Shown: in pieces, positions 25,626-35,088 of the stretch
Layout: each line of letters begins with the position of its first letter
How positions within the stretch are numbered: the stretch's first letter is position 1
From: Vibrio jasicida CAIM 1864 = LMG 25398
Lineage (GTDB): Bacteria > Pseudomonadota > Gammaproteobacteria > Enterobacterales > Vibrionaceae
Reading direction: 5' to 3'
DNA: 64,000 nt
Assembly: GCF_000400365.1 (NCBI RefSeq)
Contig: NZ_BAOG01000063.1
Coordinates: 186,001-250,000, forward strand
Notes under the pieces: model-generated
Databases searched by the model: none
What the model saw: the letters and a program-made list of their open reading frames with translations, nothing else
Told to the model about the DNA's origin: nothing
Made by a program: the position numbers and the translations under genes

Positions 25626-26630
25626 GTGGCGACGATTAAAGATGTATCTGAATACGCTGGTGTTTCTCAGGCTACGGTTTCTCGTGTGATCAACGGCACC
25701 AGCCGAGTGAGTCATGATAAAAAGCTGAAAGTCGAAAAAGCGATTCAAACACTTGGCTATCGTCCTAATTCTATTGCGCAGGCATTGGCATCAAGCCGTA
25801 CGGGCAGCATTGGCATCATAGTGCCGGAGCTTGGTGGTCCATTTTACTCTGGCATCTTACACAGCATGGAAGAGCGTCTTCGTCGTTTTGGCTACCACGT
25901 GATTGTTACAGCGGGTTCTAACTCAGAACAAAGTCAGCGTGAATCGGTGGAGTTCCTGCTTGGTCGACGCGTTGATGCCATGATTTTGCACGCACAAAAC
26001 CTAACAGATGATTATTTAATCGATCTTAAAGAAAAGGGTATGCCGGTGGTGTTAGTTAACCGCTTCATCCCTGAAATGGCACAAAGCTGTATTGAGATCG
26101 ACAACGAATTTGGTGGCCAGTTGGCGACCGAATACTTGTTGCGTATGGGGCATCGCAACATAGCGTGTATCACCGGCCCTCTGGACAAGTCCGATGCACG
26201 GGGGCGTCTACAAGGTTACCGCAAGGCTCTTGAAGAAGCGGGAATTGAGTATGACGAAGCATTGGTCTCAGAGGCCGGTTTTACCGAAGAGTCTGGGGAA
26301 AGCGCAATGCGCAAGTTGTTGAAGCGCGATTGTCATTTTACTGCCGTATTTGCTTGTAATGATCACATGGCCTTTGGTGCTTATGAAGTGCTTAAAGCCC
26401 ATGGCGTTGATGTTCCTGAGCAAGTATCTCTGGTTGGATTTGATGACATTTTGTTTGCGCGCTACCTCACGCCAGCCCTTACCACAGTTAACTTCCCTAT
26501 TGAGCAAATGAGTGCTGAAGCTGTCCAGCTCGTGATTCAAATCCTCAATAAAAACAAACGAGATGTGAACTTCAAATTATCACCGGCCTTAGTGCCAAGA
26601 AGTTCGGTCAAGGAACTGCATACCCTATAA
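25626..26630 (+). CDS. LacI/GalR family regulator of the beta-glucoside operon
   Basis: 334 residues from a GTG start with AGAGG about six bases upstream; this start yields the canonical N terminus VATIKDVSEYAGVSQATVSRVIN. The helix-turn-helix covers residues 3-25, the hinge helix carries SIAQALASS, and the periplasmic-binding-like effector domain runs from SIGIIVPELGGP to the C terminus (CNDHMAFGAYEVLKAHGVDVPEQVSLVGFDD). It is followed after 22 bases by the binding-protein gene, so it probably heads the operon. Several matching operators surround it. Probably released by an imported beta-glucoside (inference). Confidence 0.93.
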   Translation: MATIKDVSEYAGVSQATVSRVINGTSRVSHDKKLKVEKAIQTLGYRPNSIAQALASSRTGSIGIIVPELGGPFYSGILHSMEERLRRFGYHVIVTAGSNSEQSQRESVEFLLGRRVDAMILHAQNLTDDYLIDLKEKGMPVVLVNRFIPEMAQSCIEIDNEFGGQLATEYLLRMGHRNIACITGPLDKSDARGRLQGYRKALEEAGIEYDEALVSEAGFTEESGESAMRKLLKRDCHFTAVFACNDHMAFGAYEVLKAHGVDVPEQVSLVGFDDILFARYLTPALTTVNFPIEQMSAEAVQLVIQILNKNKRDVNFKLSPALVPRSSVKELHTL

Positions 26631-26652
26631 AACGATAATTAAGGACAACAAC

Positions 26653-27900
26653 ATGAAACTGAAAACTTTGACGCTTGCGATGACCGCTGCATTGGGTGTG
26701 GCTGCGACGGTAAACGCAGCTGATGAATCCAAAATTCGCTTTGATGGCTTCCCAGATTTCGACAGCAGTTTGAAAGTGCTGCTACCGGATTTCGAGAAAG
26801 AAACAGGGATTAAGGTTGATTACCTGATGAATAACCACGGTGATCACCATACAAAGCTAACAACCAACCTAGCAACGGGCTCTGGTGCGGGTGATGTGAT
26901 TGTTGTTGATGTAGAGAAAATAGGCCCATTTGTGGCATCGGGTGGTTTGGTTAACCTGTCTGAAAAATACGGCGCTGATAAATATGCAGAGAGCTTCGCA
27001 CCTTATGCATGGGCGCAAGGTAAAGGCGCAGACGGTGATGTGTACGGTATGCCTGTCGACCTTGGTCCGGGTGTGATGTATTACCGCACTGACATTTTTG
27101 AAAAAGCGGGTATTGATATCAATGAGGCAATCAAAGATTGGGATTCTTACATTGCAGCAGGTGAAAAACTTAAACAACAGAATGTTCAATTGATTGCCTC
27201 TGCAGCAGATGTGGCGCAAGCGATCATCTTCACCACAGTACCCGAGGGGGAAGGTCTTTACTTTGATAAAGACGGCAACCCAGTAGTGACGTCAGAGCGC
27301 TTTGTTCACGCTTTTGAAGTAGCAAAAGAGATCCGTGATAAAGGCTTGGACGGTCGCATTCTTGCGTGGTCAAACGAATGGTATGAAGGCTTCCGTAACG
27401 GCACATTTGCAACACAGCTTTCTGGTGCTTGGTTACTTGGTCACCTAAACAACTGGATTGCGCCAGAAACAGCAGGCAGTTGGGGCGTATCTAACCTTCC
27501 TGATGGTATTTACGGAAGCTGGGGCGGCTCATTCCTATCGATTCCTACGCAATCTAAGCACCAAGATGACGCTTGGAAGCTGATCGAATACATGACAACT
27601 AAGCGTGAGATTCAACTTAAACACTTCGACACTATTGCAGCGTTCCCTGCAAACACCACAACTTACGACGACCCAATGTTTGAAGAGAAAATTGAATTCT
27701 TAGGTGGTCAGCAGGCGCGCTTACTGTTTGCAGAAGTGGCACAAAACATCAAACCAGTGGCACCAGCGAAAGGCGACCACGTTGCTCGCTCTATCATCTT
27801 AGAAAATGCACTGATGGAAGTGTTGGATGAAGGCAAAGACATTGAAACGGCATTGAAAGATGCAGAGCGCATGATCAAGCGCCGTACTCGCAACATGTAA
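26653..27900 (+). CDS. ABC sugar-binding protein
   Basis: 415 residues with a signal peptide ending near residue 22 (VNA/ADES). It belongs to the cluster-B/MalE-like solute-binding family: LLPDFEKETGIKVDYLMN near the start, YGMPVDLGPGVMYYRTDIFEKAGID in the middle, and SGAWLLGHLNNW in the hinge lobe. It captures the sugar in the periplasm for the two permeases downstream. The AAGGA ribosome site is strong. Substrate is inferred from the GH1 gene in the same operon. Confidence 0.93.
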   Translation: MKLKTLTLAMTAALGVAATVNAADESKIRFDGFPDFDSSLKVLLPDFEKETGIKVDYLMNNHGDHHTKLTTNLATGSGAGDVIVVDVEKIGPFVASGGLVNLSEKYGADKYAESFAPYAWAQGKGADGDVYGMPVDLGPGVMYYRTDIFEKAGIDINEAIKDWDSYIAAGEKLKQQNVQLIASAADVAQAIIFTTVPEGEGLYFDKDGNPVVTSERFVHAFEVAKEIRDKGLDGRILAWSNEWYEGFRNGTFATQLSGAWLLGHLNNWIAPETAGSWGVSNLPDGIYGSWGGSFLSIPTQSKHQDDAWKLIEYMTTKREIQLKHFDTIAAFPANTTTYDDPMFEEKIEFLGGQQARLLFAEVAQNIKPVAPAKGDHVARSIILENALMEVLDEGKDIETALKDAERMIKRRTRNM

Positions 27901-27922
27901 GCAATTTGCTATTTGGTAAGCA

Positions 27923-27943
27923 AGGAGGGCACCACGCCCTCCT
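27923..27943 (+). other. Intercistronic hairpin between binding protein and permease
   Basis: AGGAGGGC (27923-27930) and GCCCTCCT (27936-27943) form a perfect GC-rich 8-bp stem with loop ACCAC and no T tract. It sits 17 bases before the next ATG. Likely a stabilising or processing hairpin that keeps the binding-protein mRNA in excess, as in malE-malF (inference). Confidence 0.7.
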
Positions 27944-27960
27944 GATGAGAGGTCGTTACT

Positions 27961-28950
27961 ATGAATCAGGCAGCGAGCAAGGTAATGGAAACATCAGAGC
28001 GTGAGAGTATTTTTTCTCGTCTAAATTTGAAAGCGCTTACACCGTATGGATTCCTACTGCCGTTTTTGATTATTTTTTCCGTGTTTGGGATTTTCCCGTT
28101 ACTGTTTTCTATTTTTCTTTCCTTCCATGAGTGGAACCCTGTTGAAGGTTTGGGGGCGATGGATTATGTGGGTTTTGAGAATTACCACATTGCACTGACC
28201 GACCCATGGCTTTGGCGTTCATTAAAGAACACACTCTGGCTAGCGATTACATCGGGCGCGGCGCAGCACTTGGTTGCTCTACCTGTGGCGTACATTTTGG
28301 TGTCTTTGGGTGACCGTTTCCGCCATTGGTTAACGTCGGCTTACTTCCTACCGTTCATCACTTCAACGGTGGCTGCATCGCTCATCTTCTTCAACATGTA
28401 TTCGCCAAACTCAGGGATTATCAACCAAAGCTTGATGGCGTTGGCAGATAGCACGCTGTTCGGCTGGGCATTCTCTTGGGTTAACGATTTCCAACCAATC
28501 CGTTGGTTAGATGATGCAACTATGGTGAAGCCTTCTATCGCCATCATGGTGTTCTGGAAATACACCGGTTTCAACATCGTGCTTTACACCACGGGCTTGA
28601 TGACGATTCCTAAAGACATCCTAGAAGCGGCACGCATGGACGGTGCAAACGCATGGCGTCGTTTCTGGAGCATTTCGCTGCCAATGATTCGTCCATTCAT
28701 CTTCTTTGCGGTCACCATGACCATCATCGGTAACTTGCAGCTGTTCGAAGAACCTTTCGTCCTAACGCGCGGTACGGGTGGTACAGGTCAGTCTGGTTTA
28801 ACCATCTCTATGTACCTCTACAAAGTGGGCTGGGAGTGGTTAGAGATGGGGACTGCGTCAGCGATTTCATGGTTACTGTTTACCTTGATTGCAGGCTGTA
28901 CGGCGATTCAATTCTTCTTCTTCGGTAAGAAAGGTCTAGGGGAGCAATAA
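27961..28950 (+). CDS. ABC sugar permease, MalF/UgpA type
   Basis: 329 residues, six transmembrane helices. The EAA loop for ATPase contact is EAARMDGANAWRRFWSISLPMIRP near residues 222-245. The N-terminal PYGFLLPFLIIFSVFGIFPLLFSIFLSFHEW is typical of MalF/UgpA-type subunits. It pairs with the permease that begins one base after its stop. GAGAGG ribosome site. Confidence 0.94.
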   Translation: MNQAASKVMETSERESIFSRLNLKALTPYGFLLPFLIIFSVFGIFPLLFSIFLSFHEWNPVEGLGAMDYVGFENYHIALTDPWLWRSLKNTLWLAITSGAAQHLVALPVAYILVSLGDRFRHWLTSAYFLPFITSTVAASLIFFNMYSPNSGIINQSLMALADSTLFGWAFSWVNDFQPIRWLDDATMVKPSIAIMVFWKYTGFNIVLYTTGLMTIPKDILEAARMDGANAWRRFWSISLPMIRPFIFFAVTMTIIGNLQLFEEPFVLTRGTGGTGQSGLTISMYLYKVGWEWLEMGTASAISWLLFTLIAGCTAIQFFFFGKKGLGEQ

Positions 28951-28951
28951 G

Positions 28952-29836
28952 ATGACTACAACTACCTTACCTGCGGCGCAGCGTTGGCGTCCAAGCGATC
29001 GCAGCATCGAGATCTTTACCAAGATATTAATGGTGATGCTCGGCACTGTGTTGGTGGTGTCTGCCATCATGACTGTATTCCCATTCATTTGGTCGGCGTT
29101 GCTATCGACGCGTGACCGCACTGAAATCTTCGGCACAGGCATCAGCTTTGCGATTGGCGACAGCCTCGCGGTGAACTACGCCAAGTTACTGGAAATCATG
29201 CCTTTTTGGCAGGCGATGTTTAACTCTATATACATCGCGTTCCTAGGTACCACGATTTCATTGTTGTTTTGTAGCATGGGTGGTTACGCCTTTGCGGTGT
29301 ACAAGTTCAAGGGAAAAAACCTGCTGTTTGGCATGCTGGTTGGTTCGATGATGATTCCACCTGTATTGAGCTTGATCCCGTACTTCATGATCGTGAAGTT
29401 TCTTGGCTTACTCGATAACCACTTAGCGGTTTGGTTGCCGTTCACGACCACACCATTTGGTATTTTCTTGATGCGCCAACACGTCGTGGCATCGATTCCT
29501 AAAGAGCTGTTAGAAGCGGCGAAGTTAGATGGCGCAGGTGAATTCCGTACTTACTGGAGCGTGGTATTGCCACTGATGAAACCGGCGCTCGCAACCCTAG
29601 CAATCGTGCAGTTTGTCTTCTTCTGGAACATGTTTATGCAGCCACTTGTGGTTCTGACAACGCCAGAAAACTACGTGATTACGCAGGCACTGCGAAGTGT
29701 GCAGGGCATTCCGAATACGCCGTGGGGAGCGGTGATGCTCGGAACCACCATCTCCATTTTACCGTTAGTGATTACTTACTTATTTGCCTCAAAACAGATG
29801 ATCAGCGGCTTGACCTCTGGTGCCGTCAAGGGCTAA
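28952..29836 (+). CDS. ABC sugar permease, MalG/UgpE type
   Basis: 294 residues, six transmembrane helices. The EAA loop is EAAKLDGAGEFRTYWSVVLPLMKPALATL near residues 189-216. It begins one base after the preceding stop, so the two subunits are translationally coupled and form the heterodimeric channel. The N-terminal cytoplasmic tail of about 25 residues is basic. Confidence 0.94.
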   Translation: MTTTTLPAAQRWRPSDRSIEIFTKILMVMLGTVLVVSAIMTVFPFIWSALLSTRDRTEIFGTGISFAIGDSLAVNYAKLLEIMPFWQAMFNSIYIAFLGTTISLLFCSMGGYAFAVYKFKGKNLLFGMLVGSMMIPPVLSLIPYFMIVKFLGLLDNHLAVWLPFTTTPFGIFLMRQHVVASIPKELLEAAKLDGAGEFRTYWSVVLPLMKPALATLAIVQFVFFWNMFMQPLVVLTTPENYVITQALRSVQGIPNTPWGAVMLGTTISILPLVITYLFASKQMISGLTSGAVKG

Positions 29837-29859
29837 GCGAAATAAAAGGTTTTATAACA

Positions 29860-31209
29860 ATGAATAAATTCCAACTACCACAAGATTCAAAATTACGTAG
29901 CCCAGAGTTCTTATTTGGTGTCGCAACCTCTTCTTATCAGATTGAAGGCGGTGCGCAGCTAGGTGGTCGTACACCTTCGATTTGGGACACGTTTTGCAAT
30001 AAGCCAGGCGCAGTTGATAACGCAGACAATGGCGACGTTGCATGTGATCACTTCCATTTGTGGAAACAAGACATCGAGATGATCCAAGGTTTGGGTGTGG
30101 GCGCTTACCGTCTATCGATGGCGTGGCCTCGCATCATTCCTGAAGATGGTAAGGTGAATGAAGAAGGCTTGAAGTTCTATGAGCAAATCATCGATGAGTG
30201 CCACGCTCGCGGTTTGAAGGTTTTCGTGACTCTATACCACTGGGACCTACCTCAATACTTAGAAGACAAAGGCGGTTGGCTAAACCGAGAAACAGCTTAC
30301 AAGTTTGAGGAATACGCGAAGGTAGTTAGTGCTTACTTCGGTGATAAGATAGATTCATACGCAACATTAAACGAACCGTTCTGCTCTGCTTATTTAGGTT
30401 ACCGCTGGGGTGAACATGCTCCGGGTCTTAAGGGGGAACGTGAAGGTTTCTTGTCTGCGCACCACTTGATGTTGGCCCATGGTCTTGCGATTCCACACAT
30501 GCGTAAGAATGCACCCAATGCGATGCACGGTTGTGTCTTCAATGCGACGCCAGCTTACCCATACAGTGACGCAGACATTGGTGCGGCAGAATACAGTGAT
30601 GCAGAAGGCTACCATTGGTTTATGGACCCAGTACTGAAGGGGGAATACCCTCAAATTGTGTTGGATCGTCAGGCGCATAACCTACCTATGATTCTGGAAG
30701 GTGACCTCGATATTATTCAAACTGACTTGGACTTTATTGGCATTAACTTCTACACCCGTTGTGTGGTGCGCTACAACGAACATGGCGATATTGAAACAGT
30801 ACCTCAACCGGAGCAAGAGCACACATTCATTGGTTGGGAAATTCACCCACAAGCGCTAACGGATTTACTCCTGCGTTTGAATGACCGTTACCCGAACCTA
30901 CCACCACTTTACATCACTGAAAACGGCGCGGCTGGTGATGACCATTGCATTGACGGCGAAGTGAATGATGAGCAACGTGTGCGTTACTTCCAGCAGCACC
31001 TAGAAGCGCTAGATGCTGCTATTAAGGCTGGTGTGAAGGTCGATGGTTACTTCGCTTGGAGCCTAATGGATAACTTTGAGTGGGCTTATGGTTATAAGCA
31101 GCGCTTTGGCATTGTTCACGTGGATTACCAAACGCAAAAACGCACCTTAAAAGCGAGCGCAATTGCTTATCGCAACATGCTGCTAGATCGAGCAGAGGAG
31201 AACCAGTAA
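29860..31209 (+). CDS. Cytoplasmic GH1 beta-glucosidase
   Basis: 449 residues from the ATG at 29860; the frame stays open further upstream into the permease gene but family alignment begins here (FLFGVATSSYQIEGG). The acid/base Glu is E172 in TLNEP and the nucleophile is E354 in YITENG; the aglycone-side WSLMDNFEWAYGY near the C terminus is intact. There is no signal peptide, so it hydrolyses imported beta-glucosides such as cellobiose or laminaribiose inside the cell. No phosphate-binding (6-phospho) context is present, since the partner is an ABC importer rather than a PTS. Confidence 0.95.
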   Translation: MNKFQLPQDSKLRSPEFLFGVATSSYQIEGGAQLGGRTPSIWDTFCNKPGAVDNADNGDVACDHFHLWKQDIEMIQGLGVGAYRLSMAWPRIIPEDGKVNEEGLKFYEQIIDECHARGLKVFVTLYHWDLPQYLEDKGGWLNRETAYKFEEYAKVVSAYFGDKIDSYATLNEPFCSAYLGYRWGEHAPGLKGEREGFLSAHHLMLAHGLAIPHMRKNAPNAMHGCVFNATPAYPYSDADIGAAEYSDAEGYHWFMDPVLKGEYPQIVLDRQAHNLPMILEGDLDIIQTDLDFIGINFYTRCVVRYNEHGDIETVPQPEQEHTFIGWEIHPQALTDLLLRLNDRYPNLPPLYITENGAAGDDHCIDGEVNDEQRVRYFQQHLEALDAAIKAGVKVDGYFAWSLMDNFEWAYGYKQRFGIVHVDYQTQKRTLKASAIAYRNMLLDRAEENQ

Positions 31210-32303
31210 TGGCAAAAGTCGAATTCAAAAACATCAAGAAATCCTACGATGATGTTGAGGTTGTGAAACACTTCGACTTTACGGTTCAAGATGGCGAGTT
31301 TGTGGTTTTTCTCGGTCCTTCGGGCTGTGGTAAGTCGACTACACTACGTATGCTTGCGGGGTTGGAAAGCATCACTGGTGGTGAGATTTACGTCGGTGAC
31401 AAGTTGATGAACAAAGTCGATGCCAAAGACCGTGACCTTGCGATGGTGTTCCAAAGTTATGCACTGTACCCACATATGACGGTTTACGAGAACATCGCTT
31501 TTGCCCTTAAGCTAAAAGGGATGTCAAAAGATCAAATCGATGTCGAAGTACGCAAAGCTGCGAAAATGCTTGAGCTTGACGCGTTATTAGAACGTAAGCC
31601 AAAAGAGTTGTCTGGTGGTCAACGTCAACGCGTGGCAATGGGTCGTGCAATGGTACGTACGCCAAAAGTATTCCTGTTTGATGAGCCTTTGTCGAACCTA
31701 GATGCCAAGTTACGTGGCGTCATGCGTGAAGAGATCAAACACCTTCACCGTGAACTGAAGACCACTACCATTTACGTGACACATGATCAGATTGAAGCCA
31801 TGACATTGGCGGATCGCATCGTGATTCTAAAAGATGGTTATGTGGCTCAGGTCGGTACACCAACAGAAGTGTTCCAACGCCCGGCAAACAAATTTGTGGC
31901 TCAGTTTATTGGTAACCCATCAATGAACATGCTGGATGCGAAGCTAGTGGGTGAGGAAGGCAACTGGGAAGTGGAATTGGGCGAGGTTCGTATTCCGTTG
32001 CCAGAACGTTTTAAAGCGCATGCGTCTAAGAACTTAGCTTTGCACTTTGGTGTTCGTCCAACGGATATCCATCTGCGTGCAGAACAGGTCGATCACGATC
32101 GCGTACTGCCATTCCCTGTCAAAATTAAAGACAAGGAGCTACTAGGCGCCAGCATTCTATTGAAGACTGAAATCGCGGGCCAGCCTTTGATGGTGGAAAC
32201 TCAAGCCGCAGAAGTGGATGTGGACACACTCACACTTTACTTAGATTTGGATGCTATTCATCTATTTGATGCGCTGAGTGAAAACTCGCTCGCAACATTC
32301 TAA
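31209..32303 (+). CDS. ABC sugar-import ATPase, UgpC/MsmK type
   Basis: 364 residues; its ATG overlaps the GH1 stop by one base (TAATG), so it is translationally coupled. Walker A is GPSGCGKST near residue 36, the signature is LSGGQRQRVAMGRA, Walker B is VFLFDEPLSNLDAKLR, and the switch His is in VTHDQ. The C-terminal 120 residues form the TOBE/regulatory domain of the MalK/UgpC family. It energises the two upstream permeases. Confidence 0.96.
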   Translation: MAKVEFKNIKKSYDDVEVVKHFDFTVQDGEFVVFLGPSGCGKSTTLRMLAGLESITGGEIYVGDKLMNKVDAKDRDLAMVFQSYALYPHMTVYENIAFALKLKGMSKDQIDVEVRKAAKMLELDALLERKPKELSGGQRQRVAMGRAMVRTPKVFLFDEPLSNLDAKLRGVMREEIKHLHRELKTTTIYVTHDQIEAMTLADRIVILKDGYVAQVGTPTEVFQRPANKFVAQFIGNPSMNMLDAKLVGEEGNWEVELGEVRIPLPERFKAHASKNLALHFGVRPTDIHLRAEQVDHDRVLPFPVKIKDKELLGASILLKTEIAGQPLMVETQAAEVDVDTLTLYLDLDAIHLFDALSENSLATF

Positions 32304-32318
32304 ATCCCCGATATGAAA

Positions 32319-32342
32319 GCCAGTGCGCGTTTGCGTACTGGC
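32319..32342 (+). terminator. Possible operon-end hairpin
   Basis: GCCAGT and ACTGGC pair with an inner CGC/GCG stem around GTTT after the ATPase stop, with one mismatch and no T run. A weak terminator or processing hairpin. Confidence 0.4.
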
Positions 32343-32437
32343 GACTTATCTAGTTCTCATTTCCCTTATCAAAACGTTGTCGCGCTCCCCGTCGCAACTT
32401 ATATTTTTATTATTAGCTTGCTGGGAAAATTCCTACA

Positions 32438-33460
32438 ATGAAAAAAAATAAAAAAGCGGCATCCATTTATGATGTGGCAAAGTTGGCGGGGGTTTCCCCG
32501 AGTACCGTTTCACGTTTCCTCAATCGCACGACGTATGTCTCTGACGAGAAAAGTCAGAATATTGAAAAGGCGATCAAATCACTCGGTTACAAACCGAACT
32601 ATCAAATGGGACAGGGCACCAATACGCGTTCAATGACGATAGGTGTGCTGATCCAGCATCCTGAAAGTCCACACTCCAGTCGTATCTTGAATGACATGGA
32701 AAAGGGGCTCAATGCTCAGGGGTATTCACTTGTGATTGCTACAGGGCATTGGCAGCGTTCACTGGAATCTCATGCTTTGGAGTATTTGGCAAAGAGTAAT
32801 GTAGACGGTGTAATCATCGTGACGGGCAGTTTAACGGAAGAGCAGATTCTCGATTATGCCCAGCGAATTCCCGTCGTTGCTGTTGGATATGACGTGATAG
32901 GTGACAAGGTTCGATCGATAAATATAGATAATGTATTGGGCGGATACATGGCGACGCTGCATCTAATGCAACAGGGCCATGTGAATATCGCCCATATCAA
33001 AGGGTTGTTGAATCAACCGGATGCGGTGGCTCGTTTTGTGGGATACAAAAATGCCCTGCAAGAAGCAGGTATTAAAGTGTTGCCAAAATTGGTCAAGCAA
33101 GGCGATTTCAGCAGTGAAACCGGTTATGAAAAAACCGTTGAGTTGATTGAATCGAAAGTGCACTTTTCAGCACTGTTTGCTGCCAATGACCAAACGGCCT
33201 ATGGGGCGATAAAGGCATTGCATGATCATGGTATTCGTGTGCCTCAAGATGTCTCTGTGATTGGTTTTGATGACTTGCCAACTTCGCAATATTTCACACC
33301 TGCGCTTACCACAATGCGTCAACCGATTGAAGAAGTTGGTGCAGTTTGTGCTGAGTCCATTCTCAATTTGTTGAGCGGAGATAGGCACGAAGTTCGTCTA
33401 CCACCGATTGATCTGATTGTCCGTCAATCGACTGTGTCTAAGTTTCGTTCTCCGAGTTAA
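32438..33460 (+). CDS. Second LacI/GalR family regulator
   Basis: 340 residues. The helix-turn-helix reads ASIYDVAKLAGVSPSTVSRFLNRTTYVS (residues 8-35), and the effector domain ends with FAANDQTAYGAIKALHDHGIRVPQDVSVIGFDDLP. The recognition helix VSPSTVSRFLN differs from that of the regulator at 25626 (VSQATVSRVIN), so the two may favour different operators. It lies 134 bases after the ATPase gene in the same direction. Whether it belongs to the operon is unclear. Confidence 0.92.
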   Translation: MKKNKKAASIYDVAKLAGVSPSTVSRFLNRTTYVSDEKSQNIEKAIKSLGYKPNYQMGQGTNTRSMTIGVLIQHPESPHSSRILNDMEKGLNAQGYSLVIATGHWQRSLESHALEYLAKSNVDGVIIVTGSLTEEQILDYAQRIPVVAVGYDVIGDKVRSINIDNVLGGYMATLHLMQQGHVNIAHIKGLLNQPDAVARFVGYKNALQEAGIKVLPKLVKQGDFSSETGYEKTVELIESKVHFSALFAANDQTAYGAIKALHDHGIRVPQDVSVIGFDDLPTSQYFTPALTTMRQPIEEVGAVCAESILNLLSGDRHEVRLPPIDLIVRQSTVSKFRSPS

Positions 33461-33669
33461 AGTGCGTCTCTAATCCATTAGAAAATATTTTGCGAAACAG
33501 GCGAAATATCGCTGTATTTGTGACCAAAGTCCGTCTAGAATTCGCGCCTGCATTTTGTTGATTAAATACACAATCAACAAACATAGCCAAATTCTAAGAA
33601 ATCTAATTTTTTGAACTGCCTCACAGTTTTCTGTGGGGCAGTTTTAGTTGTAGGAAAGGTCCCAAACAC
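33461..33669 (+). promoter_or_regulatory. Structured leader before the MATE gene
   Basis: A TAGAAT box at 33536-33541 followed by a GC-rich GCGCC stretch resembles a -10 element with a stringent-type discriminator, though no good -35 is seen. After it come a 9-bp stem TTGTTGATT/AATCAACAA (33555-33580) and then the terminator-like hairpin at 33614-33645, leaving only 24 bases to the MATE ATG. The layout suggests that the hairpin either ends the LacI transcript or attenuates the MATE gene. Confidence 0.4.
33614..33645 (+). terminator. Terminator-like hairpin just upstream of the MATE gene
   Basis: AACTGCC then CACAG pairs with CTGTG then GGCAGTT across a TTTT loop, followed by TTTAGTTG. The stem is strong and the T tract is moderate. 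Confidence 0.75.
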
Positions 33670-35010
33670 ATGCCTAAAAGCCAGAATATCAACCAACGTA
33701 TGTCCATCGTGGCATTGGCTTGGCCGATACTTGTCGAAATTTTGCTACGGACGGCTTTAGGAACCAGTGACGTATTCATGTTGAGTGGTTACTCAGACAA
33801 AGCCGTGTCTGCGGTCGGCGTTATCACTCAATTAACGTTTTTCCTGATCATCGTATCCACCTTTGTCAGTAGTGGCACGGGCATTTTGATTGCGCAATAT
33901 AACGGTGCAGGGCGTGAAAGAGAGTCGGTCGATGTCGGTGTCGCCAGTGTTGCGTTATCGGTCATTGTTGGTGCGTTCTTAAGTGTACTCGCCGTGATTG
34001 GCGCGGTTTTCTTCTTACCGTATTACGGCTTAGAAGCTCAGGTTGAGCAATATGCGCGCGAGTACCTGCTGATCAGCGGTGCGATGACGTTCAACGTCAC
34101 CATCGGTATCGTCTTTACCACGATTCTGCGTAGCCACGGTTATTCACGCTCACCAATGGTAGTGAACCTGATCTCTGGTGTGTTCAACATCATCGGTAAC
34201 TACATTGCACTTTATCAGCCATTTGGCGTGCCTGTTTATGGAGTAGAGGGCGTAGCGGTTGCAACGGTAGTTAGCCAAGTCATTGGTACGTTATTGTTGG
34301 GCGTGATTTTGAAACGCAGCAGCATTGAACTGCCTATGTCCAAGGTAAAACAAGTGCCGAAAGACGTGTTCAAGAAGATCTTAAAAATCGGTGGAATGAA
34401 CGCGGGTGAGGTGCTGTCTTACAACATGGCGCAGATCTGTATCGTGTATTTTGTAGTGCAAATGGGGACGTCATCACTTGCGGCGTTTACTTATGCGCAA
34501 AACATCGCGCGTTTCTCGTTCGCCTTTGCGTTGGCCATTGGACAGGCGGCTCAAATTCAGACTGGCTATTACATAGGTAAAGGTTGGGTAACCAGTATTC
34601 TGAAACGCGTGCAGATTTATTTCTTAGTTGGCTTTGCTGCATCAACGGCGGCAACGTGTTTGATCTACCTGTTCCACGAAGAGATTTTGAGTGTATTTAC
34701 CGATCAGCCTGAAATCTTGGCATTGGCAGGCGCATTGGTGATGGGCTCAATCGTGCTAGAAGCGGGCCGCGTGTTTAACCTTATCTTCATCTCGGCACTG
34801 AAAGGCGCTGGAGATATCAAGTTCCCAGTACAGATGGGTATTCTGAGCATGTGGGGCTTGGGTGTGGTGTTTTCTTACCTCTTCGGTATTCATTTGGGTT
34901 ACGGCGTGATTGGTGCTTGGATGGCGATTGCGCTGGATGAATGGGTACGCGGTATCATCATGGCAAGACGCTGGCGCTCTCAAGTGTGGACGAAGTTTAA
35001 GGTGAGTTAA
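33670..35010 (+). CDS. MATE family efflux transporter
   Basis: 446 residues, twelve transmembrane helices in two six-helix halves. The N-terminal IVALAWPILVEILLRTALGTSDVFML and GTGILIAQYNGAG match the MatE domain, and the second half repeats the plan from about residue 235. MATE proteins export cationic drugs or metabolites using Na+ or H+ gradients. It is unlike the second MATE in this window (61832) in sequence. Substrate unknown. It ends with a strong terminator. Confidence 0.92.
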   Translation: MPKSQNINQRMSIVALAWPILVEILLRTALGTSDVFMLSGYSDKAVSAVGVITQLTFFLIIVSTFVSSGTGILIAQYNGAGRERESVDVGVASVALSVIVGAFLSVLAVIGAVFFLPYYGLEAQVEQYAREYLLISGAMTFNVTIGIVFTTILRSHGYSRSPMVVNLISGVFNIIGNYIALYQPFGVPVYGVEGVAVATVVSQVIGTLLLGVILKRSSIELPMSKVKQVPKDVFKKILKIGGMNAGEVLSYNMAQICIVYFVVQMGTSSLAAFTYAQNIARFSFAFALAIGQAAQIQTGYYIGKGWVTSILKRVQIYFLVGFAASTAATCLIYLFHEEILSVFTDQPEILALAGALVMGSIVLEAGRVFNLIFISALKGAGDIKFPVQMGILSMWGLGVVFSYLFGIHLGYGVIGAWMAIALDEWVRGIIMARRWRSQVWTKFKVS

Positions 35011-35030
35011 CCTTATCTCGCTCTAAACGT

Positions 35031-35060
35031 AAAAAAGGCACTGAAATTCAGTGCCTTTTT
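35031..35060. terminator. Bidirectional terminator
   Basis: GGCACTGAA/TTCAGTGCC form a perfect stem around one base (35037-35055), with A6 before and T5 after, between convergent genes. Confidence 0.95.
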
Positions 35061-35088
35061 GCTATCTATTCTGCATTGATAAGTCGTT

